A stretch of DNA of 61,011 bases from JBCCEJ01 sp039030335 (GCA_039030335.1 JBCCEJ010000031.1:1-61011), one strand, 5' to 3'. Shown: positions 25,089-38,725, counted from the first letter of the stretch. The notes: generated from the letters alone by a model not told the origin. A program made the numbers and translations.

Positions 25089-27092
25089 TGGGCCTTGCGT
25101 TTCCGGCACTGTTGCTGGCCGCGCTCGCGGTGGCCGTGCCGGTGTGGGTTCACCTCGCGTTCAGACCACACGCAGCGGGCCGTATACTGCCTTCGCTGAT
25201 GTTCCTGAAGGCGGTGGAACTCAAGGTACGTCGCAATCGCCAGCTGCGTGATCGTGCGCTGCTCATATGGCGGGTGTTGTTACTGCTGTTGCTGGTGGCC
25301 GCGTTCGCAGGCCCTTTTGTCGAGCTGTCGGGCAGTGACAGCGCGGCCCGCGCGCCTGCGGTCGTGATTATCGACCAGTCGGCCAGTATGACCGTCGGGG
25401 ACCGGTGGTCCGAGGCGGTCGCCAGTGCGCGTTCGCTATTGCGCGCCACCGATCGGCAAGTGGCGCTGCTGGGGGCCGCGCATCAGACCGTAGAGCTCAC
25501 CCCGTTTGGTGCGTCGCGTTCAGAACGCCTGGCGGCCCTGGCGTCTGCGGAACCGCGGATGGAGCGAAGCGATCTCGGGGCTGCCATCCAGCACGCTGCC
25601 GCGTGGCTTGCGCGCCATGCCCGCGAACAACAGCTGCCGGCCAATATGCCGGGTCAGGTTACGGTCGTTACCGACCTTCAGGCGAGCGCGCTCTCGCAGG
25701 CTTCGTTGCGCGCGCTGCCGGGGCACATCCAAATCGACGTCGAAGTGGTCGGCGGACCGGTTCGGTCGGGTACCCGGCAGCCGAACCTCGGCATCGAGTC
25801 GATGCGAATGCGAGGTGACAGCACAACGTTGGAAGTCACCGTGCGCAATACCGATAGCCGCGACGCGAGCGACCGCGAATTGTTCATCCAGGCCGGCGAC
25901 CATCCGCTCGCGCAGCAGTCTTTGAGCGTGAGCGCGGGCGCGAGCCGCGTTGTAACAGTGCCGGTCACGCGGGCGCCCGACCGTGCGGTTGTCCTGCGAG
26001 CCGCCCTGGCGCCCGACGATTTCAGCTACGACGATACGAACGCGCTCGTGTTGGCTCCGGCGCGTACGCGTCAGCTGGGCCTGCTCGGCGCCGGCGCGCT
26101 GGGATCGGTGCACCAGAGTGCTTTCGGAAGTATTCAGAAGCCGCCGTTGAGCGTGGCGGGAGAGGCAACCCCGGATCGTGTTCGCAACAGACAGCTGGAC
26201 CTCATCTACATCGAAGACCTGCAGGATGCTCGCACCGACCTCGCGCTCGGAGAATTTGTAGATTCCGGAGGCGTGGTCATCGCGCTGGTCGACTCCGCCG
26301 CGGATTTTGCCCGGCTGCGACGCACGCTCGACTCCGATGGTGAAACCGGGGCATGGCCACCGGCCACGGCCGTCGACGCGCTGCGCATCGATCCCGATTC
26401 AGCATTGCCGCAACTCCATGAGGCGGCACGGATCCTCGGCTCTCTCGGGGCGTCGCACGGGCTGGGCTTCACCACCGACGCCGAGCGGCCAGCTCTGCTC
26501 TACTGGAACGATGGTCGTGCGGCTGCCTTCGTCCGCTCACAGGGCCAGGGGCGGATCGTCGTGCTGGGTCTCTCCAGCGTCCGTGGGGTCCTGGCCCGGC
26601 GGCCAGAACTGGCACCGATACTGCAGGCTCTGTTGCGGGTGGCACTTGACGAAGAGGCCGGGCGACCGAACTACACGGCCGGCGAAATCGTTGAACGCCC
26701 GTCGTCGAATCCGACAGACGCCGACCTGGTGCTCCTGACTCCGGGCGGCGTGCAGCGCGTCGTGCGAGCCGGGCGTGATCTGGTTGCACCTGCTGTGCCG
26801 GGGGTGTACACGGTCACCGGAGCGGAACAGGTTGAACCGTGGCAGTTCGCGGTACGGCCGGATATTAGAGAATCGCAGCTGGAACCGCTGACGCGCCCTG
26901 CGTTCGAAAAGTTGGTCGACGCTGCGGCCGAGAGTTCGCGCCCGGCCAACGGTGGAGCAGCGGCACCACGCGACAGGTACCCGTGGGCGTGGTGGCTCGT
27001 GTTTTTGGCTACCGTCGCTGCACTGGCCGAGCTGCTGAGCGCACTGCGATGCCCCAGCGCGGCGACCGAGATGCGAAACGAGGTCCAGGTTG

Positions 27093-27100
<8 letters not shown>
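25088..27100 (+). CDS. BatA-like membrane protein with VWA domain
   Basis: 670 residues. The N-terminal 80 residues form the BatA domain: helix about 5-22 (FPALLLAALAVAVPVWVHLA), the segment RILPSLMFLKAVELKVRRNRQLRDRALLIWR, and a second helix about 58-77. A VWA-like domain follows with MIDAS D96-Q-S98-A-S100. A third helix near the C-terminus (WAWWLVFLATVAALAELL) anchors the end. The middle, with beta-rich segments and GLGFTT-type loops, probably lies in the periplasm. Bat proteins act with MoxR in stress tolerance in other bacteria. Start and end are translationally coupled to the neighbours; the following gene overlaps its last eight bases. Confidence 0.85.
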
Positions 27101-31142
<4,042 letters not shown>

Positions 31143-31227
31143 GCCAGGCACCAGCGTGGTCACGATCGCTGCGTAAGTCGTGGCTCGGTAAGACGGTCTG
31201 GGACCACGTCCTGCGGAGAAACTGACG

Positions 31228-31683
31228 ATGAGTGAGCTCACTGAAAAAGCTGAACTGAACTCCGCGACCGGTGCTTCCGCGGGTGCCGCCGCACTCCTGA
31301 GCGGGCGGATTATGTGGCTGGCCGCAGCCCTGTTCTTCCTCGGCTTCGCCTACAGCAGTGGGCTCGCCCGCACCGTCGGCGCGATTGGATTCGAACTCTT
31401 TCAACACATCGCGCGGGCTCAGTATGAGTTGCATCTGGCAACCCAGAACGTGAACGCGGACGGTCTCGCCGAGTATGCGGTGCTCACGAACGGGGAGGCT
31501 GCAGACGCTGCACTGTCCAGGTTTGTAGGGACACGCGATCGTTGGCAGGCACGGCCGGCAAGCCTGCCCGGATGGCAGATCGTTGCAGCCCCGGTGGAAG
31601 ATTCCGGAGCGGCCCGACTACTGCGGGATCAGACTTTCGCCAAAGCTGTCCTGCGCAACCGCGGCCTCTGGATTTGCCATTGA
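31228..31683 (+). CDS. Single-pass membrane protein of unknown function
   Basis: 151 residues from ATG 31228. One hydrophobic helix (about 27-47, RIMWLAAALFFLGFAYSSGL) with a short cytosolic N-terminus, then a mixed soluble tail. There are no motifs I recognise. It follows the DUF4175-like gene by 85 bases on the same strand and is probably the last member of the MoxR operon. Its 3' end precedes the SCO1-like gene by 100 bases. Confidence 0.65.
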   Translation: MSELTEKAELNSATGASAGAAALLSGRIMWLAAALFFLGFAYSSGLARTVGAIGFELFQHIARAQYELHLATQNVNADGLAEYAVLTNGEAADAALSRFVGTRDRWQARPASLPGWQIVAAPVEDSGAARLLRDQTFAKAVLRNRGLWICH

Positions 31684-31783
31684 AACCGCCGGTCAGCAGG
31701 CTGGTGCGATCCGGCGGACGCTGCTTGCCCGCCGCGCCCGCGCCTCCACAGCTCCGGAGGTCCGAGCCTCGAGGACTGCGTCG

Positions 31784-32443
31784 ATGAATCCACACGGCGT
31801 GCGTCTCGTGCGCACGGGGCTTCTCGCGGCCGCGCTAGTCCTCGGCGGCGGTGCAGGCGCCTTACTCGACCTGGGTCCTTCGCGCGAGACGCCGACTGCG
31901 GCGGAACCAGTGCCTGACGCATCCGGCAACGACGCCGGTCGCGAGAGTGATCGCACCGGCACCGTCGCGTTCGAGTTGACCAGTCAGCACGGCAAACGGA
32001 TCACTGCCGAACAGCTGCGCGGCCGGGTGCTGCTCGTCTTCTTTGGCTATACCCATTGCCCGGATATTTGCCCGACCACACTCGTGCAGATGAAGCTCGC
32101 CAGGGAACAGCTCGGTACCGCCGCCGGTGACTTCCAGGGTGTGTTCATCACGGTCGACCCCGCACGGGACACTGAGGCTCGCCTGCGCGACTACGTGGGG
32201 CATTTCGACACCACGCTGCTCGGTCTTACCGGTGCCGACGAGGAAATTGCCGCGGCCGCGCGGAGCTTCGGGGCGTTCTATGAGCGCGGCGATGCTGTCC
32301 CGGGCGGATATCTGATGGGGCACACGGCGTTCGGCTACCTGGTCGACCGGGACGGGCGTATCGGCACCCTGTTTCCCAACGACGCTGCGCTCGATGACAT
32401 CGTCACCGCGCTGAAATCAGCGATCGCGCGCGGAGACGCCTGA
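31784..32443 (+). CDS. SCO1/SenC-family copper chaperone/thiol-disulfide protein
   Basis: 219 residues from ATG 31784 (GAGGA upstream). SCO proteins are membrane-anchored periplasmic thioredoxin-fold proteins that deliver copper to, or keep reduced, the CuA site of cytochrome c oxidase. A signal anchor covers about 11-30. The copper site is complete: C92-P-D-I-C96-P and H180 in MGHTAF; FITVDPARDT is the usual third block. No oxidase gene is nearby, so it may act on a remote oxidase or in copper or thiol homeostasis. Confidence 0.92.
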   Translation: MNPHGVRLVRTGLLAAALVLGGGAGALLDLGPSRETPTAAEPVPDASGNDAGRESDRTGTVAFELTSQHGKRITAEQLRGRVLLVFFGYTHCPDICPTTLVQMKLAREQLGTAAGDFQGVFITVDPARDTEARLRDYVGHFDTTLLGLTGADEEIAAAARSFGAFYERGDAVPGGYLMGHTAFGYLVDRDGRIGTLFPNDAALDDIVTALKSAIARGDA

Positions 32444-32523
32444 CCCATACGCGCGTGTGTTAGCCGTTCAGGCAACGGCACCAGGCCATCGGGTTCATCG
32501 TACCAACTGCGCCGGGGCGCCCT

Positions 32524-32952
32524 TCAAGCACCCGCCTGGTCGCGGGCGAAGACGCGTTCCGGCGTGATGGACTTGAACTCGACGATGTTTCCGCAGCCAT
32601 CTTTCATCATCATGATGCGCTGTTCCCCGACGGTCCCCGGCCGAATGGTCTGTGGGACCATCGTGAACTCGACGTTCCCATCTAATTGCGAGGCGAGCCG
32701 TTCCCATTCCTCGAGCGGCACGATCGCTCCGAAATGACGTACCGACACACTGGCGCCATCGGACTCGAAGCGCGCGACGTGCTGGTTGGCTTCGTCCGGA
32801 CTGGCGTGGGCCACCACGTGATTGCCAAAGAAGTTGATATCGAGTCGGGTCGGGCCCACCCGCCCCAACTCGCAGCCGAGCAGGTCGACATAAAAGGCCC
32901 GGGCGGTGTCCAGGTCACGGACCGGGATCGACAGATGGAATTGTGCTTGCAT
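32524..32952 (-). CDS. VOC-superfamily (glyoxalase/dioxygenase-fold) protein
   Basis: 142 residues from ATG 32952. Opening FHLSIPVRDLDTARAFYVDLLGCELG is the first beta-alpha-beta-beta-beta module of vicinal-oxygen-chelate proteins; the closing MMKDGCGNIVEFKS supplies the usual Glu of the metal site and the first module the His (FHLSIPV). It resembles small bleomycin-resistance or glyoxalase-like proteins without assigned substrate. It converges with the SCO1-like gene and is 55 bases downstream of a quinone oxidoreductase on the same strand. Confidence 0.87.
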   Translation of the reverse strand: MQAQFHLSIPVRDLDTARAFYVDLLGCELGRVGPTRLDINFFGNHVVAHASPDEANQHVARFESDGASVSVRHFGAIVPLEEWERLASQLDGNVEFTMVPQTIRPGTVGEQRIMMMKDGCGNIVEFKSITPERVFARDQAGA

Positions 32953-33007
32953 TTGACCGAGTTTCCCGAATTGCTGCGCTCCGCGCGAGTGTACCGGCGC
33001 TGCGTGT

Positions 33008-34015
33008 TCAACCCGGCCAGGCAGATGTTGTCGTCAAGACGATCTTGCCGTTGTGCGCAGCCGATTCCATCAGTGCGTGCGCGCCGCCGGCGTCGTGCAT
33101 CGGCAATACCGTGTGAACCACCGCCCTCGGCCGACCGGCAGCCAGCCGCGGCCATACCTGCTCTGACAGAGCGGCCGCCACCTCAGCTTTGAACTCATCT
33201 GACCGCGAGCGGAGCGTCGACCCGGTAAAGGTCAGTCGCTTCAGCATGATCGGCATCAGGTTGGCAGACACCTTGGACCCGCCGTTGAAGGCGAGTTGCA
33301 CAATATGCGCATCGTGTCTGCAAGCCTTGATATTGCGCTCGAAGTAATCGCCTCCGATGATATCGAGGATCACATCAGCGCCGCCCGCGTCCTCACGCAC
33401 GATCTCGACGAAATCCTCCCGCGAGAACTGTACCGCGCGTTCTGCGCCAAGCGATCGACAGAACTCGGCCTGCGCATCATCGGCCACGGTGCAAAACACA
33501 CGGGCTCCAAATGCGGCGCCGAGTTGAACCGCTGTCGAACCGATCCCGCCAGCCCCGCCGTGCACCAGAAACACACCGCCTGAGCGCAGTCGACCCGGAT
33601 GGAAGACGTTGCTCCAGACCGTGAAGTAGGTCTCTGGCAGGCTGGCTGCCTGTACGTCGCTCAAGTCACCGGGCACGGGCAGGCAATGCCGCGCATCCAC
33701 CGCGCAGAATTCGGCGTAGCCGCCGCCATTGGTTAGCGCACACACGCGATCGCCGATTCGCCATCTTTCAACGGCGTCGCCGACGCGTGCAACAGTCCCC
33801 GCGATCTCCAACCCGAGCAGATCCGAGGCGCCTTTCGGCGGAGGATAATGTCCGCGTCGTTGTACGATATCGGGCCCGTTGACGCCGGCCGCGCTCACCG
33901 CGACGAGCAATTCATGAGGCGCGGGTTCCGGGACGTCACGCGTGGCGCTGCGCAACTGCTCCGGACCGCCTGGCTCCGCTACTTCGATGACGTTCATGGT
34001 GGTCGGCAGTGACAT
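33008..34015 (-). CDS. NAD(P)H:quinone oxidoreductase, PIG3/QOR-type MDR
   Basis: 335 residues from ATG 34015, with AGGGA upstream on the minus strand. Medium-chain dehydrogenase/reductase fold without the structural zinc: GROES-like N-terminal half with GVNGPDIVQRRGHYPPPKG, nucleotide fold with VHGGAGGIGSTAVQLG (about 145-160). The pattern GxYPPPxG and the length are those of PIG3-like quinone oxidoreductases that reduce o-quinones with NADPH. The gene is divergent from tctB; the shared 200-base region holds the promoter and palindrome described below. Confidence 0.9.
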   Translation of the reverse strand: MSLPTTMNVIEVAEPGGPEQLRSATRDVPEPAPHELLVAVSAAGVNGPDIVQRRGHYPPPKGASDLLGLEIAGTVARVGDAVERWRIGDRVCALTNGGGYAEFCAVDARHCLPVPGDLSDVQAASLPETYFTVWSNVFHPGRLRSGGVFLVHGGAGGIGSTAVQLGAAFGARVFCTVADDAQAEFCRSLGAERAVQFSREDFVEIVREDAGGADVILDIIGGDYFERNIKACRHDAHIVQLAFNGGSKVSANLMPIMLKRLTFTGSTLRSRSDEFKAEVAAALSEQVWPRLAAGRPRAVVHTVLPMHDAGGAHALMESAAHNGKIVLTTTSAWPG

Positions 34016-34050
34016 CAACTGGGTCCCTTGCTATGCGCCTGGGCGCGTAC

Positions 34051-34079
34051 TTTACATTCACCTGGGGCCTCGCTAGAGT
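34051..34079 (+). promoter_or_regulatory. Predicted sigma70 promoter of tctB-tctA-gntR
   Basis: -35 TTTACA (34051-34056) and -10 TAGAGT (34074-34079) with a 17-base spacer, pointing to tctB. The -35 matches consensus at five of six positions, the -10 at four of six. The expected transcription start (about 34086) falls in the operator palindrome, the geometry of repression by the operon's own GntR protein. Confidence 0.5.
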
Positions 34080-34084
34080 CCGCC

Positions 34085-34099
34085 GGTATACGGTATACC
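34085..34099. promoter_or_regulatory. Palindromic operator GGTATAC-G-GTATACC, probable GntR/FCD site
   Basis: A perfect 7-1-7 inverted repeat (34085-34091 against 34093-34099) that also reads as two direct copies of GGTATAC. GTATAC-centred palindromes are the usual targets of FCD-type GntR regulators, and such a regulator is the third gene of the operon. The site sits at the predicted transcription start. Confidence 0.65.
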
Positions 34100-34220
34100 A
34101 AATACCAGAGCAGCGCGTCTGCCGCGCTGCAGAACACGTCGAGGGGGGACGTGTTCAACAAGAAGTACAACCACGCGACCGGCTGCCAGATGACCGGAGA
34201 GCGTTGCAGCGGAGGAAAGC

Positions 34221-34718
34221 ATGCGCAAGGCCGATCTGATCATGGCGCTTGCCATGGGCATCTTCTCCATCTACCTGATGTGGAAAAGCGCGGAGCTGGA
34301 AATCGGGTGGATCGACGAAGAAGGCCCTGGTGGGGGCGCGTTCCCATTCTGGCTGTCGGCAGGCATGTTGCTCTGTTGCATCTGGATTATCGTGCGTTGG
34401 GTGAGACGCGAAACCGAAGTCTCCCGATCGCTCGAACCGTTCATGGAGGCCGGCGCATTTCGCCTGGTCGCAGTCGTCGTTATCGCGCTGACGACCATGG
34501 TCGGTCTGACCCACTGGATTGGCATGTACCTGTCGATTCCCCTGTTCCTGTTGTTTTACCTGCGCGTGCTCGGCCGGCACTCCTGGCTGCAGACGCTGTC
34601 TACGGCGCTGCTGGCGCCGGTGGTCACGTTCCTGTTCTTTGAGATCGCGCTTCGCAAGACGCTGCCCAAAGGCATCACCGAAGAGTGGTTCTATCCGCTC
34701 TACGACATCTTCATGTAG
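34221..34718 (+). CDS. tctB: Tripartite tricarboxylate transporter small membrane subunit TctB
   Basis: 165 residues from ATG 34221 with a strong GGAGGAAAGC site. Small inner-membrane subunit of TTT (TctCBA) solute importers. Four hydrophobic helices are visible (about 5-22, 42-60, 72-90 and 98-125), with the signature GPGGGAFPFWLS (about 34-46) before the second. It is followed 11 bases later by tctA. No periplasmic binding protein gene (tctC) is present in the window. Confidence 0.9.
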   Translation: MRKADLIMALAMGIFSIYLMWKSAELEIGWIDEEGPGGGAFPFWLSAGMLLCCIWIIVRWVRRETEVSRSLEPFMEAGAFRLVAVVVIALTTMVGLTHWIGMYLSIPLFLLFYLRVLGRHSWLQTLSTALLAPVVTFLFFEIALRKTLPKGITEEWFYPLYDIFM

Positions 34719-34729
34719 GGGAGCAGAAC

Positions 34730-36241
34730 GTGGGCGATATCCTTGGACTGCTGCTCGGTGGCTTCGCCATCGCGCTGGAACCAACCAACCTGATGCTGAT
34801 CGTGGTGGGCTGCGCGGTGGGACTGTTCATCGGGGCGATGCCCGGGCTCGGTTCCGTCAACGGGGTGGCGATACTGCTGCCGGTGACGTTCCTGGTGCCG
34901 CCAACCGGGGCCATCATCTTCCTCGGCGCGATCTACTACGGCGCGATGTACGGTGGAGCCATCAGCTCGATCATGCTGGGGATTCCCGGCGCCTCCACTG
35001 CGGTCGCGACGACGTTCGATGGCCGGCCGATGGCTCTGCGCGGCGACGCTGATAAGGCGTTGGTTACCGCCGCAACCGCCTCGTTCGTAGGCGGCACGAT
35101 CAGCGTTGTGTTGTTCACGCTGTTTGCGCCCCCACTCGCCGACGTCGCGCTGGCGTTCGGAACGGCAGAAGAGTTCGCTCTGATGTGCCTGGCCTTTGCC
35201 ACGTTTATCGGGCTTGGCGGTGACGACATTCCGAAGACCTTCTTCTCCATCTTCATCGGTCTCGTGATGAGCGCTGTCGGGCTGGATATCGTCAGCGGCC
35301 AACCGCGGCTGATCTTCGGTGATATCACCGGCTTCCTGCACGGCATCAATTTCCTGGTACTCGCCATCGGCATCTACGGCATCGGTGAAATGCTCTGGAC
35401 CATCGAGACCAGTCAAAAGGGCGTGACGGTTTCGCAGGCCAACGTCACGCTCAAGCGAATCGTCGAAGGCTTCAAGACCATGGGGGCAACCCTGAAGACG
35501 ACGGTCATGGGATCGTTCCTCGGCTACTTCGTTGGCATCCTTCCTGCGGCAGGGGCGACCCCGGGATCTTTGATGGCCTATGGCGTGGCAAGGTCGCTCG
35601 CCAAGGATCCGGCGTCATTCGGCAAAGGCAATCCAGAAGGTGTGGCAGCGCCGGAGGCGGCTAACAACGCAGCCAGCACTGGCTCGATGTTGCCGATGCT
35701 GACATTGGGAATTCCCGGCTCTCCGACCACGGCCATCTTGCTGGGCGGCATGGTGATCTGGGGCCTGGAACCCGGGCCGATGCTGTTCATCGACCACCAG
35801 GGGTTCGTCTGGGGACTGATCGCCAGTCTCTACGCCGCGAACCTGTTCGCCCTCATCATCAACATCGCGTTCATTCCGGCATTTGTCTGGGTGCTCAAGC
35901 TCCCGTTTACACTGCTGGCACCGCTCATATTCGTGCTTTGCCTGGTCGGCGGCTTCGTGCCGACACTCGATATGCACGATGTCTGGTTGATGTTGATATT
36001 CGGCGTTGTCGGTTACCTGATGCGCAAGCTCGACTACCCGATGGCGCCGGCGGTGCTGGCTATCGTGCTGGGCCCACTGGCCGAGACCTCACTGCGCCAG
36101 ACCTTGATCCAGTCGAGCGGCGACATCTTCGTACTCTTCCAACGGCCAATTTCGGGCCCGCTGATGTTCATCGCGGTTGCGTTGTTCGTCTGGCCGCTGG
36201 TAAAGATCCTCTGGGACCGCCGTAAGCAGACTGCAAAGTAA
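34730..36241 (+). CDS. tctA: Tripartite tricarboxylate transporter large membrane subunit TctA
   Basis: 503 residues from GTG 34730, chosen for GGGGAGC upstream and because relatives begin with this ILGLLLGGFAIALEPTNL segment. The main permease of a TTT importer, taking up carboxylates by proton or sodium coupling. The two hallmark loops are present: IGAMPGLGSVNGVAILLPVTF-type near the N-terminus (about residue 35-50) and the second GILPAAGATPGSLMAYG (about 268-285), plus NNAASTGSMLPMLTLGIPGSPTTA. Ten or more hydrophobic helices. The substrate is unknown; the adjacent GntR regulator probably senses it. Confidence 0.95.
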   Translation: MGDILGLLLGGFAIALEPTNLMLIVVGCAVGLFIGAMPGLGSVNGVAILLPVTFLVPPTGAIIFLGAIYYGAMYGGAISSIMLGIPGASTAVATTFDGRPMALRGDADKALVTAATASFVGGTISVVLFTLFAPPLADVALAFGTAEEFALMCLAFATFIGLGGDDIPKTFFSIFIGLVMSAVGLDIVSGQPRLIFGDITGFLHGINFLVLAIGIYGIGEMLWTIETSQKGVTVSQANVTLKRIVEGFKTMGATLKTTVMGSFLGYFVGILPAAGATPGSLMAYGVARSLAKDPASFGKGNPEGVAAPEAANNAASTGSMLPMLTLGIPGSPTTAILLGGMVIWGLEPGPMLFIDHQGFVWGLIASLYAANLFALIINIAFIPAFVWVLKLPFTLLAPLIFVLCLVGGFVPTLDMHDVWLMLIFGVVGYLMRKLDYPMAPAVLAIVLGPLAETSLRQTLIQSSGDIFVLFQRPISGPLMFIAVALFVWPLVKILWDRRKQTAK

Positions 36242-36252
36242 GAGGTTCTTTG

Positions 36253-36945
36253 TTGAGCTCCACCAGCATGAAGCTCCAGCCAGTCACGACCGAGCTGGTG
36301 CTGAAAGACAAAGTTTATCTGGCGCTTCGCGACGCCATTCGACAGATGGATATCTACTCGGATGCGGAGCCGCCAAAGCTCGACGAGCGGCGCCTGGCTG
36401 ACAACCTCGGTGTCAGCCGCACGCCTGTGCGCGAAGCATTGTCTCGTCTGGAGCAGGAAGGGCTCGTTCAGCTGATCCCGCGCCGCGGAGCTTTCGTCGT
36501 ACGAAAATCCAAAGCGGAAATTCTCGAAATGATCCACGTGTGGGCGGCACTGGAGAGCATGGCCGCCCGGCTCGCCACCGAGCGGGCAACCGACACGGAG
36601 TTAGAAGCGCTCCGGGAACTGGCTGATGTTGCGCAGGCGCCGGATGCCGCCAGCGGCCACATCGACGAATACTCGGAGAAGAACATCCGGTTTCACCAGG
36701 CGATCATCGGTCTCGCCGGCTCTGAGCTGATAAGCGGGCTCGCCGATGGACTGTTCATCCATATGCGTTCAATTCGCGCACGCACGATCGGCGAACGCGA
36801 TCGAGTGTCACGCTCGGTTATCGACCACTCCCATATCGTCGACGCGCTCTGTCGGCGTGACACGGATCTGGCGGAACAGCTCGTGCGCGACCATACGCTG
36901 AATCTCGCGCGTCACGTCGCTCGTTTCGTCGATTATCTGGATTGA
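36253..36945 (+). CDS. GntR-family transcriptional regulator, FCD (FadR C-terminal) type
   Basis: 230 residues from a TTG at 36253 (AGAGG upstream); TTG 36250 and ATG 36268 are alternatives. The winged helix-turn-helix covers about 15-85, with LADNLGVSRTPVREALSRLEQEGLVQLIPRRGAFV, the classical GntR signature. The C-terminal all-helical FCD domain (about 95-225) binds an organic acid, often with a metal: D/E-N-x-R-F-H (KNIRFHQAIIGLAG) and DHSHIVDAL supply the usual histidines. Directly after tctA, it probably represses the operon through the palindrome at 34085-34099 and is released by the transported acid. Confidence 0.92.
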   Translation: MSSTSMKLQPVTTELVLKDKVYLALRDAIRQMDIYSDAEPPKLDERRLADNLGVSRTPVREALSRLEQEGLVQLIPRRGAFVVRKSKAEILEMIHVWAALESMAARLATERATDTELEALRELADVAQAPDAASGHIDEYSEKNIRFHQAIIGLAGSELISGLADGLFIHMRSIRARTIGERDRVSRSVIDHSHIVDALCRRDTDLAEQLVRDHTLNLARHVARFVDYLD

Positions 36946-37250
36946 TTCCTATCTCCTGAAGACGCCTCTCTTGAAGTGGCGCGTTGCGTCGGTTGCGGCT
37001 AGTGACCCACTATTTGTTCGCCACCCGGTCAATTCGCGCATGCGGTCCGCGGGAAATCGTGTTCCTCGCTCTCAAAGCCCAACAAATCGAAGCCGTAGTC
37101 GACAACCCGGCGCATCAGCGCGCTGCAACCAATCCTTTGCACCGCACACCCTTGGGCGCGGCGGCCGCTGCCTGACGCGCCGCGGACGCGGAAGCCACCG
37201 TCAGGACCGCCGATGTGTCTGCCGGCTGTCCGTCGAAGCGACCCGCCAGG
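36946..37250. other. Convergent intergenic region, no gene seen
   Basis: About 305 bases between the GntR gene (plus) and the sthA stop (minus). No frame with codon bias or a ribosome-binding site, and no terminator with a T-run that I can support. Confidence 0.5.
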
Positions 37251-38654
37251 CTAAGTCGCGCGGCGTTGCAGCGCCCCCATGGCATCGTAGGTGGCGTACT
37301 TATAGAGTTCGCCAAGCGTCGGGTAGTTGAAGCAGGTGCGAATGAAGAGCTGACTACCGGCCTCGACCATCATCGCCATCAGGCCGATATGGACGAGCTC
37401 CGAGGCCGTTTCGCCGACTGCGTGCACGCCCATGAGCCGCATGTCGGAGGTGCGAAAGACGAGCTTCAGGAAGCCATCTTCGTCGCCGATTATCTGACCT
37501 CTGGCATTGTCCGCATACCGCGCTTTGCCAACCACATAATCGATCCCTTGCGCCGTCAGACTCTGCTCCGATTCCCCCGCCATGGAGGCTTCCGGAATGG
37601 TATAGATCCCGTAGGGAAGAATTGGCGCCGCCTCCTTCTTGTACTCGAGCTCGAAGGCATCGACCATCGCGAATCGGGCCTGCTCCATCGAGGTCGAGGC
37701 CAGCGCTGGGAAGCCGATCACGTCACCGGCGGCATAGACGTGCGCAACCCTGGTCTGATAACGATCGTTGACCTCGATCAGGCCCCGGTGGCCCGGTACG
37801 ATGCCCGCGTTCTCCAGGTTCAGCAGTTCTACGTTGCTGACGCGGCCAGCCGCGACGAGCACCGCATCGACGTGCTTCTCGAGTCCCGACTCGAGCGTCA
37901 CGAGCACAGTGTCGTCGTACGGTGTGCACGCGGCGACGCGTTCTCGCATGACCAGTTCTACGCCAAGCCGTTCCAGGCTGGCGCTCAGCACATTGGCGAT
38001 GTCGGCATCCAGAAACCCGAGCAGCCGGTCGCGGCCGTCGATGAGATGCACCTCGACACCGAGGGTCGCAAACAGACACGCGTACTCACTGCCGATGACC
38101 CCACCACCCACGACCGCCAGCGAGCGCGGCATGAATGCCAGATTGAGGATCTGATCCGAATCCCATACCCGAGGGTCTTCTAGAGGGAACATGGACGGCT
38201 GACGCGGTGACGACCCGGTAGCAATCAATACGACGTCCGCGTGCAGACGCAACGTCTGGCCGTCCGTGCTGGTCACCCCGATTTCGTGTGGCGACAGGAA
38301 CGAACCGACCCCGCGGTAGGTATCGATCTGATGGCGCTCCAGATTGTCCCTTATGCGCAGCTGTTCGGCTTGCTTGACCTGGCGTTCGCGGACGAGGAAA
38401 TCCTGCACCGTGGCATCTCGCCGAAGCGACAGATCTACGCCGTACAGGCCGCGGGCGCGAAACCCGCTCAGCTGTACCGCTGTTTCCCGCAGTGTCTTGC
38501 TCGGCAGGGTACCCGTGTTGGCGGCTGCGCCGCCGTAACGGTCTTCCTTCTCAATCAGGGCTACACGCTTGCCAAAGTAGGCCGCCTGTGCGGCGCCTTT
38601 CTCGGCCGCCGGCCCGGAGCCAATGACGACCAGATCGTAGTGATGAGCGCTCAC
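37251..38654 (-). CDS. sthA: Soluble pyridine nucleotide transhydrogenase (SthA-like)
   Basis: 467 residues from a GTG at 38654 with GGAG upstream, almost exactly the length of E. coli SthA (466). FAD enzyme that exchanges hydride between NADPH and NAD+. The FAD motif VIGSGPAAEKGA is at the N-terminus; the region that carries the redox disulfide in lipoamide dehydrogenase reads GGAAANTGTLPSK, without cysteines, as expected for a transhydrogenase rather than a disulfide reductase. NAD-binding GGGVIGSEYA and YAAGDVIG follow, and the dimer interface is complete. Divergent from an alpha/beta hydrolase. A general flavin NADH oxidoreductase is a less likely alternative. Confidence 0.92.
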   Translation of the reverse strand: MSAHHYDLVVIGSGPAAEKGAAQAAYFGKRVALIEKEDRYGGAAANTGTLPSKTLRETAVQLSGFRARGLYGVDLSLRRDATVQDFLVRERQVKQAEQLRIRDNLERHQIDTYRGVGSFLSPHEIGVTSTDGQTLRLHADVVLIATGSSPRQPSMFPLEDPRVWDSDQILNLAFMPRSLAVVGGGVIGSEYACLFATLGVEVHLIDGRDRLLGFLDADIANVLSASLERLGVELVMRERVAACTPYDDTVLVTLESGLEKHVDAVLVAAGRVSNVELLNLENAGIVPGHRGLIEVNDRYQTRVAHVYAAGDVIGFPALASTSMEQARFAMVDAFELEYKKEAAPILPYGIYTIPEASMAGESEQSLTAQGIDYVVGKARYADNARGQIIGDEDGFLKLVFRTSDMRLMGVHAVGETASELVHIGLMAMMVEAGSQLFIRTCFNYPTLGELYKYATYDAMGALQRRAT

Positions 38655-38697
38655 CGGTACTCCTTGTCGGGTCCGCGGCCACCGAATCTCTCTGTAA

Positions 38698-38725
38698 TTG
38701 CGCGGCCTGGCCATGCCACTATAAG
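38698..38725 (+). promoter_or_regulatory. Candidate promoter for the alpha/beta hydrolase
   Basis: -10 TATAAG at 38720-38725 (five of six) and a weak -35 TTGCGC at 38698-38703 with a 16-base spacer, between the divergent sthA and hydrolase genes. The predicted start (about 38731) is 25 bases upstream of the ATG at 38756. Confidence 0.35.

Noticed and set aside
37251..38654. Dihydrolipoamide dehydrogenase or mercuric reductase
   Set aside because: The redox-active CxxxxC is absent (GGAAANTGTLPSK) and the length fits SthA.
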